NCBI GenBank assembly: GCA_963664845.1
Contig: OY761615.1
Coordinates: forward strand, 1,488,001-1,552,000
Source of the DNA: CAIYTF01 sp963664845
Lineage (GTDB): Bacteria > Bacteroidota > Ignavibacteria > Ignavibacteriales > Ignavibacteriaceae
DNA: 64,000 nucleotides
Reading direction: 5' to 3'
Numbering within the stretch: the first letter of the stretch is position 1; the number at the start of each line of letters is the position of its first letter. The notes below the pieces were generated by a model. That model worked only from the letters and a program-made list of their open reading frames with translations, searched no databases and had not been told where the DNA came from. Below, one piece after another: positions 41,396 through 50,852 of the stretch. The translations under genes and the position numbers were made by a program.

Positions 41396-43531
41396 CTATT
41401 GCCTAAAAGTACGCAAAGTAAAAAAGAATGTGCTCCCTTTCCCTTCCTCGCTCTCAACCCAAATCGTTCCGCCATGTTTCTCGACAAACTCCTTGCAGAG
41501 CAACAAGCCCAAACCGGTGCTCGGTTCATTGTCGGTGCCAAGTGTACTCACCTTTTCACCAATTTTAAATAACCTCCCAATTGCCTCCTTGCTCATCCCT
41601 ACTCCGGAATCGGTCACCGCTATTTCAACGGACCCATCATCCGATTCCCTTGCCTCACCAATAATCGTTCCACCTTTCCCGGTAAACTTCACGGCGTTGG
41701 ACAAAAGATTGCGTAACACAGAATTGAGCATCCTCTCGTCGGCATAGACTTTTTGCGATAATGGAATAGCACTGCGTATCGTTATTTGTTTCTGTATCGC
41801 CCGCTGCTTGATTGTTTCTATGCTTTGCAAAATGATATCCGATAAATTTACTTCTCGGGGTGTAAACAATATGGTTCCTTTTTGCAGTTGGGACCATTCA
41901 AGTAAATTCTCCAACAAAGTATAGAGATTAATTACCAGCCTATGTATGCTCGTGTTATATTTTGCAATCTGTGCCGGAGACAAATTACTATAGTCGGATG
42001 CCATAATTTCTGTTAAACCAATCAAACCCTGAAATGGGCTCCGCAAATCATGTGCTATGATAGAAAAAAACTTATCTTTTTCAGTGTTGATCTTTTCCAG
42101 TTCCTGATTTGTTTTTTTAATCTTCTCTTCAGCCAGCTTCCGTTCAGTAGTATCCCGTTCGACGAACAATATGCTGGCAGGGTTATTTTCCGAATCCAAC
42201 AAAACCGTATAATTGATGCTGATATAAAATTGAGAGTTGTCTTTTCTTACGGCCATGTACTCTCGTACTTTATAATCACTTTCACGTTCAAGCAACTTCT
42301 GAAGATTAACCGCCAAATTTTCACGATCAGACTCATGTATAAAATCCAGCACCGATCTCCCTATCAGGTCATCTTTTTCACGCAGCGAATAACCATACAT
42401 TTTCACCAGTTTATCTGACAGATATTGCAGTTTCCCATCAAGGGAAACTATACCAATTCCATCCGGCGAAGCCGAAATGATGGCCTCCCATTTTTCGTTA
42501 CTTTTACGAAGTGCTTTTTCCGTCAGCTTTAGTTCAGTAATGTCCGTCAGGAAATTTAATGTTGCCGGATGCCCCTCCCAATCTATCAATACCGCATTCA
42601 TATACACCCAGCGGATAGTGCTATCCTTGTTCACTAATCGAAGGATATAATAATTGGGGAAAACTTCACCCAGCAATCTCCGCTTATGTCGGTCGGCAAT
42701 AATATCCCGGTCATCAGGATGAATAAAACCGGTAAATGGAATAGTCTCAAGTTCATATTGCGAATAACCGGTCATCATTCTGGTTATCGGGTTGGCTAAC
42801 TTAAGCATGCCGCCCTGCACAACAACAATCGCTTCATTGGCGCTGTCTATCAGCAGGCGATATTTTTTCTCACTCTCCCGGAGCTTTATCTTTATCAAAG
42901 CCAAATTAACCTGCTTTGCAACAGATTCAATAAACCCCAAATCCTCCTGTGTCCATTTCCGGTGCTCCAGAACCTGATTCATGGCAAAAACATAGAACCC
43001 GTGATCATCAAAGGCAAAAGGATACCATAATAGACTCTTTATGTTCAATTGTACATGCAGCAGAGTAAACAACCTCTCTTCATTGAAGTTCTCATCTACC
43101 GCGTTTGAATGACTCTCAAGAAAACTTTCCGTTTCCTTCATCTTGGTTACACAGGCCCTGAACCTGTCCAAAGGAAAGACTCCCTTTGTCGATGTAATTC
43201 CAGAATGTTCCTCTGATAACCATTCACATAAAGCCACAAGACGATTTGCCTCAAAGGACACGTCAAAAATCACCGACCGGTCAACACGAAGAGTTTCACC
43301 GAGAATACGGTTGGTATTTTCCAAAATTTCTTCGGAATTATTTGTGGTAATTGAAATATCTGCTATTCGGTTCAATGCGTTCGCAAAATACAACTGCTTG
43401 TCGCGTTCCAACTCGGCATTTTTTTGCCCCGCGTACTCATCCATATATTTCATCTTCAGCGACTCATTTTCAAGTTTCAATGCTTCCAGTTCAGCACGAA
43501 GTTCTTCATAAGAGGCAGGATTGGTTGTCAT
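41396..43531 (-). CDS. Soluble GAF/PAS sensor histidine kinase
   Basis: This 711-residue protein has an N-terminal coiled coil (about 5-50), a GAF-like domain (about 60-215), two PAS domains with PAC segments (about 220-345 and 350-465), a HisKA domain with the phospho-accepting His in SIIAHDLRSPFQGL near residue 490, and a HATPase domain (LLSNAVKFTGKGG, DSGVGMSKE, STGLGLLLCKEFVEKHGG). No membrane helix is present, so it senses cytoplasmic signals. No response regulator is adjacent (orphan). The 215 bases between it and the tRNA show nothing recognisable. Confidence 0.9.
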   Translation of the reverse strand: MTTNPASYEELRAELEALKLENESLKMKYMDEYAGQKNAELERDKQLYFANALNRIADISITTNNSEEILENTNRILGETLRVDRSVIFDVSFEANRLVALCEWLSEEHSGITSTKGVFPLDRFRACVTKMKETESFLESHSNAVDENFNEERLFTLLHVQLNIKSLLWYPFAFDDHGFYVFAMNQVLEHRKWTQEDLGFIESVAKQVNLALIKIKLRESEKKYRLLIDSANEAIVVVQGGMLKLANPITRMMTGYSQYELETIPFTGFIHPDDRDIIADRHKRRLLGEVFPNYYILRLVNKDSTIRWVYMNAVLIDWEGHPATLNFLTDITELKLTEKALRKSNEKWEAIISASPDGIGIVSLDGKLQYLSDKLVKMYGYSLREKDDLIGRSVLDFIHESDRENLAVNLQKLLERESDYKVREYMAVRKDNSQFYISINYTVLLDSENNPASILFVERDTTERKLAEEKIKKTNQELEKINTEKDKFFSIIAHDLRSPFQGLIGLTEIMASDYSNLSPAQIAKYNTSIHRLVINLYTLLENLLEWSQLQKGTILFTPREVNLSDIILQSIETIKQRAIQKQITIRSAIPLSQKVYADERMLNSVLRNLLSNAVKFTGKGGTIIGEARESDDGSVEIAVTDSGVGMSKEAIGRLFKIGEKVSTLGTDNEPSTGLGLLLCKEFVEKHGGTIWVESEEGKGSTFFFTLRTFRQ

Positions 43532-44036
43532 GGCATTTTGATTGTGTGTCTCATTATTTAATATTAATAAAACTACTGCTTTTTACCGTTAAGCACAAAA
43601 AGTAAAATGAGTTTGCGCGTATATCAGGGCCCTTAGAATTTAATCGAGGCAAAATACAGCTGCTTGACAGGCATCCGGCGGCGACGCCTGAGTTGAGATC
43701 CTTGAAACTAAAGTGAAAAGCACTACTGGTTAATTTGAGAAATGGCACCATATCTCACGGAATTCAGAATAGCCAACGTCATGTTGGATCTTTAATTCTA
43801 ACCGCTAATTTTTACCGTTAATACTTTTTTTGCTCGGGAGTAGGCTCATTCGTGGTGTTCTCCTGACAAATCGCAAAAAAGACCATAAACATAGTCCACC
43901 TCTTCCGATTCTGCTTACAAGAGTTTCTCCGGACCTCAGGGCAAACCTGTCACAACATTAACGTCCCGCATTTAATTCGCTCCGGGAAAGTAAATTCATA
44001 TTTCATTTGTTGTCCAATTGCAACACCGGCAAACGG
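43532..44036. other. 505-bp intergenic stretch
   Basis: I see no credible gene. A short frame on the minus strand (43554-43751) has no domain or ribosome site. A CAGGC...GCCTG inverted repeat lies near 43660-43690. This region must hold the promoter of the kinase gene and the end of the OmpA-type gene transcript. Confidence 0.4.
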
Positions 44037-45182
44037 TCACTTGAGTATCTTGAATTCCACCCGGCGATTAAATGCCTTAATTTCCGAAACAGAAGGTTCA
44101 GCTCCATATCCTTTAACCGCTAAACGAGATGCATCAACTCCTTTGGCAACCAGATAATCCCTGACGTTAGTTGCACGCTTATTGGAAAGTGTCAGATTTG
44201 CCTTCTCCGTGCCATCCCTATCGGTATATCCGGCAATTTCGACTTTAATATCAGGATGGGAAAGCAGCATAAACAGATCCTGTGCAAGAATCGCATATTC
44301 TTCTGTTTTAATGGAAGCATCATTCGGCTCAAAGTTAATACCCACAAAAACCACGCGTTCGGATGATGCAATACCGCTTTTTAACGCAGTATTTATTTTT
44401 TCATCCACTATTTCCTCAATTTTTTTGTAATCAATCTGTGCGGGCATTGTCTTGGCTTCACCAACTATCTGCCGAATTCTGGAATAATCAACTGCTATGC
44501 TGGGTGCTGCGGATGGTGTGTTTTGGTTAAAGATATTTGTAATGCCACCGGGTGTTTCACAATATTTTGTTTCCTCACCGCGATCAAAATAAAAAACCGC
44601 ACCGAATTCACTGGTGATATAGGAGTCGAGCGTTCCGCCGAACAGGCCGCCTCCCGGCGAATACACTCCGTCAAATCTGTCTGTTGAGGTCTGATGCATC
44701 GCAAACTCACCGCATAAGTCCCATTCTTTGCTCAACGCATAGGTCCCGCCGACAATAAAATTCACCCCAATTTCACCAATGTAACTTTTGCTTTCGATGC
44801 CCTTGGTTGCATTTTTTAGAGTGAAAAACAGAGCTGAAAATCCTGTGCCAAAATAGAGTTTGAGCGCATGACAGGCGCTGAATCGATAGAGATAATCGAA
44901 GGCAAGGATAGCAGAAGTGTTGGATGGACCTTTTGCCGGCAATCCCAACGGAGCGCCGCTTGAAGTGAAAGTAAGATAATCCAACTTGACCCGGGCGATA
45001 TTAACTTCATCAAAATCCTTCTGGAACGAAAAATGCGCTCCAAAATTCATATACTCTGCATAAGTATCACCAAACATGCGCGGCGAGGTTATGCCAAAGC
45101 CAAATCCCATCCCCTCTTTGTAAGTCTGACTGAATACAGCAGCCGAAATAAAAATAAAGAACAAAACAACTTTTTTCTTCAT
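44037..45182 (-). CDS. OmpA-family outer-membrane protein
   Basis: This 381-residue protein has a signal peptide (cleavage near VFSQ). An N-terminal beta-barrel of about 190 residues with alternating strands is followed by a linker and a C-terminal OmpA/MotB peptidoglycan-binding domain from about residue 270 (FVGINFEPNDASIKTEEY, VEIAGYTDRDGTEKANLTLS, RATNVRDYLVAKGVDASRL, NRRVEFKIL). It anchors the outer membrane to peptidoglycan. It stands alone between long intergenic regions; the 299 bases upstream (45183-45481) show no gene. Confidence 0.88.
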   Translation of the reverse strand: MKKKVVLFFIFISAAVFSQTYKEGMGFGFGITSPRMFGDTYAEYMNFGAHFSFQKDFDEVNIARVKLDYLTFTSSGAPLGLPAKGPSNTSAILAFDYLYRFSACHALKLYFGTGFSALFFTLKNATKGIESKSYIGEIGVNFIVGGTYALSKEWDLCGEFAMHQTSTDRFDGVYSPGGGLFGGTLDSYITSEFGAVFYFDRGEETKYCETPGGITNIFNQNTPSAAPSIAVDYSRIRQIVGEAKTMPAQIDYKKIEEIVDEKINTALKSGIASSERVVFVGINFEPNDASIKTEEYAILAQDLFMLLSHPDIKVEIAGYTDRDGTEKANLTLSNKRATNVRDYLVAKGVDASRLAVKGYGAEPSVSEIKAFNRRVEFKILK

Positions 45183-45481
45183 GGCTATTTCCTAACTATA
45201 TAAATGATTCAATCGCCACCATTAAAGTACAGCTTTTTTATTTCTATACTCTTCGGTAAGCGCGAGAAAAGCCACCGTAGTGACTCTTCTCACATCTTTA
45301 TTACCTGTTAGACCTATATAACAACGAAGGGCCTGTTGCCACCTGACCAGGACAAGCCAGAACTCAAAAAAAGCATGTTCCTTATCCCTCGCTTTTCACG
45401 AGAGAGAGGAACAGTGGTGAGTTTTATTTTCACCTTATTAAATATTCTGCCGTTTCCGTCTATAATAATGTTTATTAGACT

Positions 45482-46750
45482 CTAATATTTATATTTAAGC
45501 CATTTGAAAACCTCTGCGAGTGAGGGTTTTTTTCCGGTCCACAATATCCCTATCCGGTATATCTTCCCGGCCAGCGGAAAGATCAGGATCATAGTCGTAA
45601 TTGAAACAACCAACGACAAAATGAATTCCCATACAGGCACAACGGTCATGGTCATCCTCGCAGGCATCACGATCAATGAAGCAAACGGCAAAAAGGAAGA
45701 CACTTTTGCAATCAGGTTTTCAGGATTTTGTTGCATTGAAAGTGCAATAAAAAACGGGATCATAATCAACATCGTAACAGGCCAAACACCTGCCTGCGCA
45801 TCCTGATCGCTGTCGAACATGGCTCCGACAGCTGCAAACAGCCCCAAAAAGGTTAACAATCCGACAAAATAGTTTACCAGGAAAAACAAAATCAGCGTGG
45901 CATCAACATGCATGGACAGCTTATCAGGTAACGTGAACCATGTGGTTGATACAAGAACTATAAGTGGCAGCAGCCAGATGGCCATTTGCAACACACCGGT
46001 TATTGCCGCTCCCAGTATTTTCCCTATCATGAGTTCCTGACTGTTCACCGAGGATAACAGCACTTCAATTATCTTACTGCTTTTCTCTTCAACCACCGCC
46101 CGCATCAGCGATGTTCCTATGATCAACAGGCTTATGTAAAGAAAAAACGTGAACATCATGGCGAGTATGGTATTTCCATAACCTTCTTCTTCCGCGTGTT
46201 CCTTTTCGGTTACGAGGAAACCATCAAAATCAATATTGGCACGAGCGTATGATATTTCCTCTTTCCCCAGATTTTTATCCCGGAAATAGTAATCAACCAG
46301 CACCTCATTTAACGTACCGCGTATCTTGTTTAGTACGGTTTGGTTCTTGGGGTTGGTTGAATAATATAATATCTTTTTGCTTATCAGCGCGCTGTCCGGT
46401 ACGTATACAATACCGTTCAGTTTATTGTCGAGCAACTCTTTTTTCTTGCTTTTCCAAAATTCAGTGATAGTCTGACTCTGCAACGAATCGAAACCAAGAG
46501 AATAATAACCCTCTTTTATGTAGGGCAGTTTATTAAAGGTCTGTTGCATACGTGTTGCTATCAGGGGATTCTGAGTAACTATAAGCAGCTTTGTGCCTTT
46601 ATCACTGTCATACGTATATAGAAAGGTCTGAAAGGCAATACTGCCCAAGAGCAGCACCGGTATCAGAAGCGTCATAAGAATGAATGATTTGCTGAATAAT
46701 CTGCTTCTCAATTCACGTCGCGTAATAACCATTGATCTTCTGTTAAACAT
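45482..46750 (-). CDS. ABC-2 type permease (NatB-like)
   Basis: The ATG at 46750 (422 residues) starts 5 bases after the ATPase stop; the longer frame from 46858 lies inside the ATPase gene. One N-terminal helix (about 20-45) is followed by a large extracytoplasmic domain to about 180 and then five or so helices (AMMFTFFLYISLLIIGTSLM, QMAIWLLPLIVLVSTTWF, ILFFLVNYFVGLLTFLGLF). The segment VVEEKSSKIIEVLLSSV is typical of the NatB/ABC2_membrane_3 family. With the ATPase at 46755 it forms an exporter of unknown substrate, possibly Na+ or a drug. Confidence 0.85.
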   Translation of the reverse strand: MFNRRSMVITRRELRSRLFSKSFILMTLLIPVLLLGSIAFQTFLYTYDSDKGTKLLIVTQNPLIATRMQQTFNKLPYIKEGYYSLGFDSLQSQTITEFWKSKKKELLDNKLNGIVYVPDSALISKKILYYSTNPKNQTVLNKIRGTLNEVLVDYYFRDKNLGKEEISYARANIDFDGFLVTEKEHAEEEGYGNTILAMMFTFFLYISLLIIGTSLMRAVVEEKSSKIIEVLLSSVNSQELMIGKILGAAITGVLQMAIWLLPLIVLVSTTWFTLPDKLSMHVDATLILFFLVNYFVGLLTFLGLFAAVGAMFDSDQDAQAGVWPVTMLIMIPFFIALSMQQNPENLIAKVSSFLPFASLIVMPARMTMTVVPVWEFILSLVVSITTMILIFPLAGKIYRIGILWTGKKPSLAEVFKWLKYKY

Positions 46751-46754
46751 GATA

Positions 46755-47678
46755 TCATGCCCTCCCTTCATTTTGCACGGCTTCAGCACCAACGTGTGCA
46801 ATAAAAATTTCCTGAAGTGATATATCGTTCGCAATGAATGACTGGACAGCCACACCATTCGCGATCATGAGTTTAAGAACTTCCTGAGTATCATTTTCAT
46901 GTTTAACCCGGATGCCGGTCGTATTCCCGAAGTTTTCTATTTTTTCGATCATGGGGTTCCCTTCAAGAAAGCCAATATTCCCGTCATATACAAGACTGAT
47001 ATTGCGTTGCGAAAACTCTTTTTTGATATCGCGGAGACTGCCGCTGAGTACCAGTTTCCCTTTATCGATCATTATCACATAGTCGCAAATTTTTTCGGCA
47101 AACTCCATCTGGTGCGTGGAGAAGATTATCACTTTCCCTTTGCGCTTCATATCCAGGATAATGTCTTTGAGGAGGTTTGTGTTGATTGGATCCAGTCCTG
47201 AGAACGGTTCATCGAGGATAATAAAATCCGGATCGTGTATGATAGTTGAGATAAACTGAATTTTTTGCTGGTTGCCTTTTGAAAGGTCCTGTATTTTTGC
47301 ATTCCGCCGGTCATAGAGTTCGAATTTTTTTAAGTAGTCAATTGCTCTGGTTTCAATTGCCTTGCCACGTTTGTTTTTTAGTTCTGCAAAGAATAGAATG
47401 GTTTCCAGAACTTTTAATTTTTTATATAGTCCTCTTTCCTCGGGAAGGTAACCGGTTCTTTCCTGGAACTCCCTTCCCGCCTTGGCGCCCTGGAAAATAA
47501 TATCACCGCTGTCAGGCAAAAATATATTCATGATCATGCGGATAGTGGTAGTTTTCCCGGCTCCGTTGCGCCCTATCAATCCATAAATGGCTCCCTGAGG
47601 CACGGTAAATGACACGCCATCAACTGCCGTTACGCCATCAAAGGTTTTAACCAGATCCTTTACTTCCAATAGACTCAT
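46755..47678 (-). CDS. ABC transporter ATP-binding protein (NatA-like)
   Basis: This 307-residue ATPase has Walker A GRNGAGKTTT, Q-loop LPEERGLYK, signature LSKGNQQKIQF, Walker B FIILDEPFSGLD and H-loop STHQMEFAE. The C-terminal 80 residues form the DUF4162-type extension found in NatA-like exporters. It pairs with the permease four bases downstream. A T/G change in the signature (LSKGN in place of LSGGQ) is common in this subgroup. Confidence 0.9.
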   Translation of the reverse strand: MSLLEVKDLVKTFDGVTAVDGVSFTVPQGAIYGLIGRNGAGKTTTIRMIMNIFLPDSGDIIFQGAKAGREFQERTGYLPEERGLYKKLKVLETILFFAELKNKRGKAIETRAIDYLKKFELYDRRNAKIQDLSKGNQQKIQFISTIIHDPDFIILDEPFSGLDPINTNLLKDIILDMKRKGKVIIFSTHQMEFAEKICDYVIMIDKGKLVLSGSLRDIKKEFSQRNISLVYDGNIGFLEGNPMIEKIENFGNTTGIRVKHENDTQEVLKLMIANGVAVQSFIANDISLQEIFIAHVGAEAVQNEGRA

Positions 47679-47873
47679 ATAGCTTTATTACCTTTTCTGT
47701 TAAAAATATTGTCTCCATCATATACAGACACCCCTGCAAGGAAGCGTGCAAAAAGAAAACATGGTAAAAGACCAGTTAAATTACGATAATTTCTCTTATC
47801 CTTTCTTCCGCTCATCATCCTGGAAATCCAGTATTCATCTGTATTGACCATAGCTTAGCACGGGAGGAACAAC

Positions 47874-48842
47874 TCAGAGATATTTCTCAATGATCTTTCT
47901 CATTGCCGTATTAGCAGAATTAAATGCCCAAATTATGGAACCACCCTTGGTACCGGCAGAAAGATCACCAATAAGGAACATGCCTGGAACGTTGGTTTCA
48001 TAACCTTCGTTGAGAACAGGTTCCTTCCCGTTAAATTCAATTCCAATGGTGCGCAGAAAGTTCTCGGGCGTGGAACCACCCAACGCAAAAACAACGTAAT
48101 CAAATTCTTCTGTTTGATGCCCGCCTGTTGCAAAAACCACGGCTGGGATGCCTTCCCTATCCTCAATCTTTTCTATATCAGCCTCAAGCAGTAACCGCAC
48201 TTTACCGGTGTCCCGTAAGGTGAGTATGCTCTGCTCGTTAATATGATTCATTCTTTTAAACTCATGACCCCGGTAAGCCAGGGTCACTTCATTTCCTGTC
48301 TGCGAAAGATATTGGCAATACTCTGATGCTGAATCACCACCACCTACAACCAACACCTTTGCATTTTCAATCTGCGTTGACGTGACATCGAACAGAAGGC
48401 GTTTTTTAAGTGCAAGCGGGAGAACATATGAGGGTTTGTTCGGCTTGCCCAGTATTCCAATGGAAATAACGACCAAATCCGCTTCATACTCAGCTTTATC
48501 CGTATACACGGTGAAGTTATTCCCTTCATACTGATGTATTTTCCAGACTGCTTCCTCGTAATGAACGTTGAGCTTATATTCCTCAATTGCTTTGTCCAGG
48601 TAGGAAATGGTTTCGTGTTTGGACAAATCCGGAATGCACAGGGTCCCCGTACATACCGCTTCAAAACCTTTATAGTTTGCAGTAACTACTTTATTATCAG
48701 GATAGTATTTACGTATGGAAAACGAGTGCTGGTGGGCTTTTTCTATTATGGTAACGGATTCTGAGTGAAGCCCGGCCACACACCATTCCACGGCCATACT
48801 TATCCCGGCCGGACCTGCGCCAATTATAATTGCTTTTGCCAT
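47874..48842 (-). CDS. YpdA-like FAD/NAD(P)-dependent oxidoreductase
   Basis: The Met at 48842 (322 residues) begins the FAD dinucleotide-binding motif AKAIIIGAGPAGISMA directly and is preferred to the Met six codons earlier. A second Rossmann motif, LVVGGGDSASEYCQYL, binds NAD(P)H, and GMFLIGDLSAGTKGGSIIWAF completes FAD binding. The CxxC active site of thioredoxin reductase is absent, as in YpdA (bacillithiol disulfide reductase) and related flavoproteins, so a thiol- or ferredoxin-related reductase role is possible but unproven. It lies 42 bases after the ABC-F gene. Confidence 0.75.
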   Translation of the reverse strand: MAKAIIIGAGPAGISMAVEWCVAGLHSESVTIIEKAHQHSFSIRKYYPDNKVVTANYKGFEAVCTGTLCIPDLSKHETISYLDKAIEEYKLNVHYEEAVWKIHQYEGNNFTVYTDKAEYEADLVVISIGILGKPNKPSYVLPLALKKRLLFDVTSTQIENAKVLVVGGGDSASEYCQYLSQTGNEVTLAYRGHEFKRMNHINEQSILTLRDTGKVRLLLEADIEKIEDREGIPAVVFATGGHQTEEFDYVVFALGGSTPENFLRTIGIEFNGKEPVLNEGYETNVPGMFLIGDLSAGTKGGSIIWAFNSANTAMRKIIEKYL

Positions 48843-48884
48843 TGTATGATCTTCATGCATTCTGTATTAATAAAATTCACTTGC

Positions 48885-50837
48885 CTATTCAAATCGTTTC
48901 TCAATCTCTTCCAGTTTCATCTGCAACGTTTCCCATTCATCATAGAGAGCCCGTGACTCTTCTTTCTGCTTCTTATAGCGCGCGGTAAGTTCTGCGGCCC
49001 GGCCCTCTATCGTGTAGGTTTCAGTTGATGCAAGAAGCTCTTCACTTTCTTTGATCTCCGATTCCGCCTTCTGGATTTTTGCCTCAACGTCTTCTATTCG
49101 TTTTAGCGTGTCCTTTGAACTGCGGAATTTCTGATTGCGTTTTTCGGCTTCGATCCGCTTCAGGTCTCTTTTATTTACCGTAGCCGAAAAGCCTTTATCC
49201 GTTGAAGGCTTCACTTCGGCTTTGAACTCCGCTTCTTCAGCTTTTTTCGCAAGATAGTACTGAATGTCTCCGGGATACTCCTTCACCTGCCCGGGCCTGA
49301 TTTCAATCACCCGTGAAATGGGAAATGAAAGAAAATCGATATCATGCGAAACAATTATCACCGTACCCTCAAAATTCCTGATAGCATTCTGCAACACGAT
49401 CTTCGAATCAAAATCAAGATGGTTGGTAGGTTCATCAAAGATCAGAACGTTTGCCTTTGCCAGCATGGTAGTTAGCAGCGCAACCCTGCTCTTCTCCCCG
49501 CCGGAAAGCGTACTTATCTTCTTGAACACATCATCGGCCTGGAACAGAAAAGCCCCCGCAAGAGCCCGCATCGCTCCAATCGATTTTCCTTCAGATAACG
49601 GTAAAATGGTTTCAAGGATATCATATTCGGGATCAAGCAGATCGGTAGTGTGCTGCGTGTAAAAGGCAATTTGCACGTTGTGCCCTACAGTGCGTTTCCC
49701 TCCAGTGGGAACCAGGTCACCGGCAATAATGCGTGCAAGCGTCGTTTTGCCTGCGCCATTAGGCCCCAGGAAAGCAATTTTTTCTCCGCGCTGGATAAAC
49801 ATGGTAACGTTCTTCAGCACTTCCCGTCCGTTAAACGCGTGAGTTATTCCCTCCAGATGAAAAGAAGTGGCCCCTGATGACGGTGGCGGCAGGAACGAAA
49901 AACCAATTTTCTGTTCCTGATCCGGAACTTCAATGATATCAATTTTCTCCAGGTTGCGGATGCGGCTTTGCACCTGGCGTGCTTTTGTTGCCTTATACCG
50001 GAACCGCTCAATAAATTTTTGCGTTTCCTTGATCTTTTTTTCCTGCACGAGCGCCTGTTGTTCAAGCTGCAGATTGCGCTCTTCCTTAAATTTCAGATAG
50101 GCTTCATAATTACCGCGGTAAATGGAAATTTTGTTGAGAAAAATTTCCAGCGTTTTTGTTGTCACGGCATTCACAAAATAACGATCGTGCGAGATCAGGA
50201 TTAGTGCCCCGCGGAAAGCCTTCAGGAAAGAAGCCAGCCATTGCTGTGAATCAATGTCCAAATGGTTTGTAGGTTCATCCAACAGAATTGCATCGGGCTC
50301 GGCAAGCAAAATTTTTGCCAGCGCAATGCGCATTTGCCAGCCGCCCGAAAATTCCTCCGTCGGCCGGTCAAAGTCTGTCTCCTTGAAACCAAGACCAATG
50401 AGTATCTGTTCTATCCTCGATTCGAGCGTGTACGAATCAAGGTCTTCCAAGCGGTGATGAATGGTGCCCAACTGATAGATCAGGTCTTCCCGCTCATCTT
50501 CATTCTCTGCCAGGGTGTCCAGTTCACGCATGATCTCTGCTTCACGTTCGCGGAGTTCCATAACATCACCTGCACCTGACGCGGCCTCATCAAGAAGGTT
50601 CTTGCCGGAGTGTATGATCTGTTCCTGCGGCAAATAACCGATTTTAACCCGCTTCTGAATGTTCACGTCACCGGATTCGGGTTGCAGAACGCCGGTAATG
50701 AGCCGCAGCAGTGAAGTTTTTCCTGCACCGTTCGCGCCCACCAGTGCAAGCTTATCGCCCGCGTGGATCATTAAGGAAACGTCTTTGAATAAATACTCGC
50801 CATTAAACTGAAGCGATAAATTATGCAGTTCAATCAT
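48885..50837 (-). CDS. ABC-F family ATPase (ribosome-associated)
   Basis: This 650-residue protein has two ABC domains (Walker A GANGAGKTSL and GPNGAGKTTL; signatures FSGGWQMRIALAKILL and LSGGEKSRVALLTTML; Walker B AILLDEPTNHLD and VLIFDEPTNHLD). A charged interdomain linker (about 240-300, FIERFRYKATKARQVQSRI) and a C-terminal coiled coil (about 560-650) complete it. ABC-F proteins act on the ribosomal E site in translation rescue or antibiotic protection; they have no membrane domain. It is 15 bases after the penicillin-acylase-family gene. Confidence 0.92.
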   Translation of the reverse strand: MIELHNLSLQFNGEYLFKDVSLMIHAGDKLALVGANGAGKTSLLRLITGVLQPESGDVNIQKRVKIGYLPQEQIIHSGKNLLDEAASGAGDVMELREREAEIMRELDTLAENEDEREDLIYQLGTIHHRLEDLDSYTLESRIEQILIGLGFKETDFDRPTEEFSGGWQMRIALAKILLAEPDAILLDEPTNHLDIDSQQWLASFLKAFRGALILISHDRYFVNAVTTKTLEIFLNKISIYRGNYEAYLKFKEERNLQLEQQALVQEKKIKETQKFIERFRYKATKARQVQSRIRNLEKIDIIEVPDQEQKIGFSFLPPPSSGATSFHLEGITHAFNGREVLKNVTMFIQRGEKIAFLGPNGAGKTTLARIIAGDLVPTGGKRTVGHNVQIAFYTQHTTDLLDPEYDILETILPLSEGKSIGAMRALAGAFLFQADDVFKKISTLSGGEKSRVALLTTMLAKANVLIFDEPTNHLDFDSKIVLQNAIRNFEGTVIIVSHDIDFLSFPISRVIEIRPGQVKEYPGDIQYYLAKKAEEAEFKAEVKPSTDKGFSATVNKRDLKRIEAEKRNQKFRSSKDTLKRIEDVEAKIQKAESEIKESEELLASTETYTIEGRAAELTARYKKQKEESRALYDEWETLQMKLEEIEKRFE

Positions 50838-50852
50838 AGAAAAAAGGTCCGG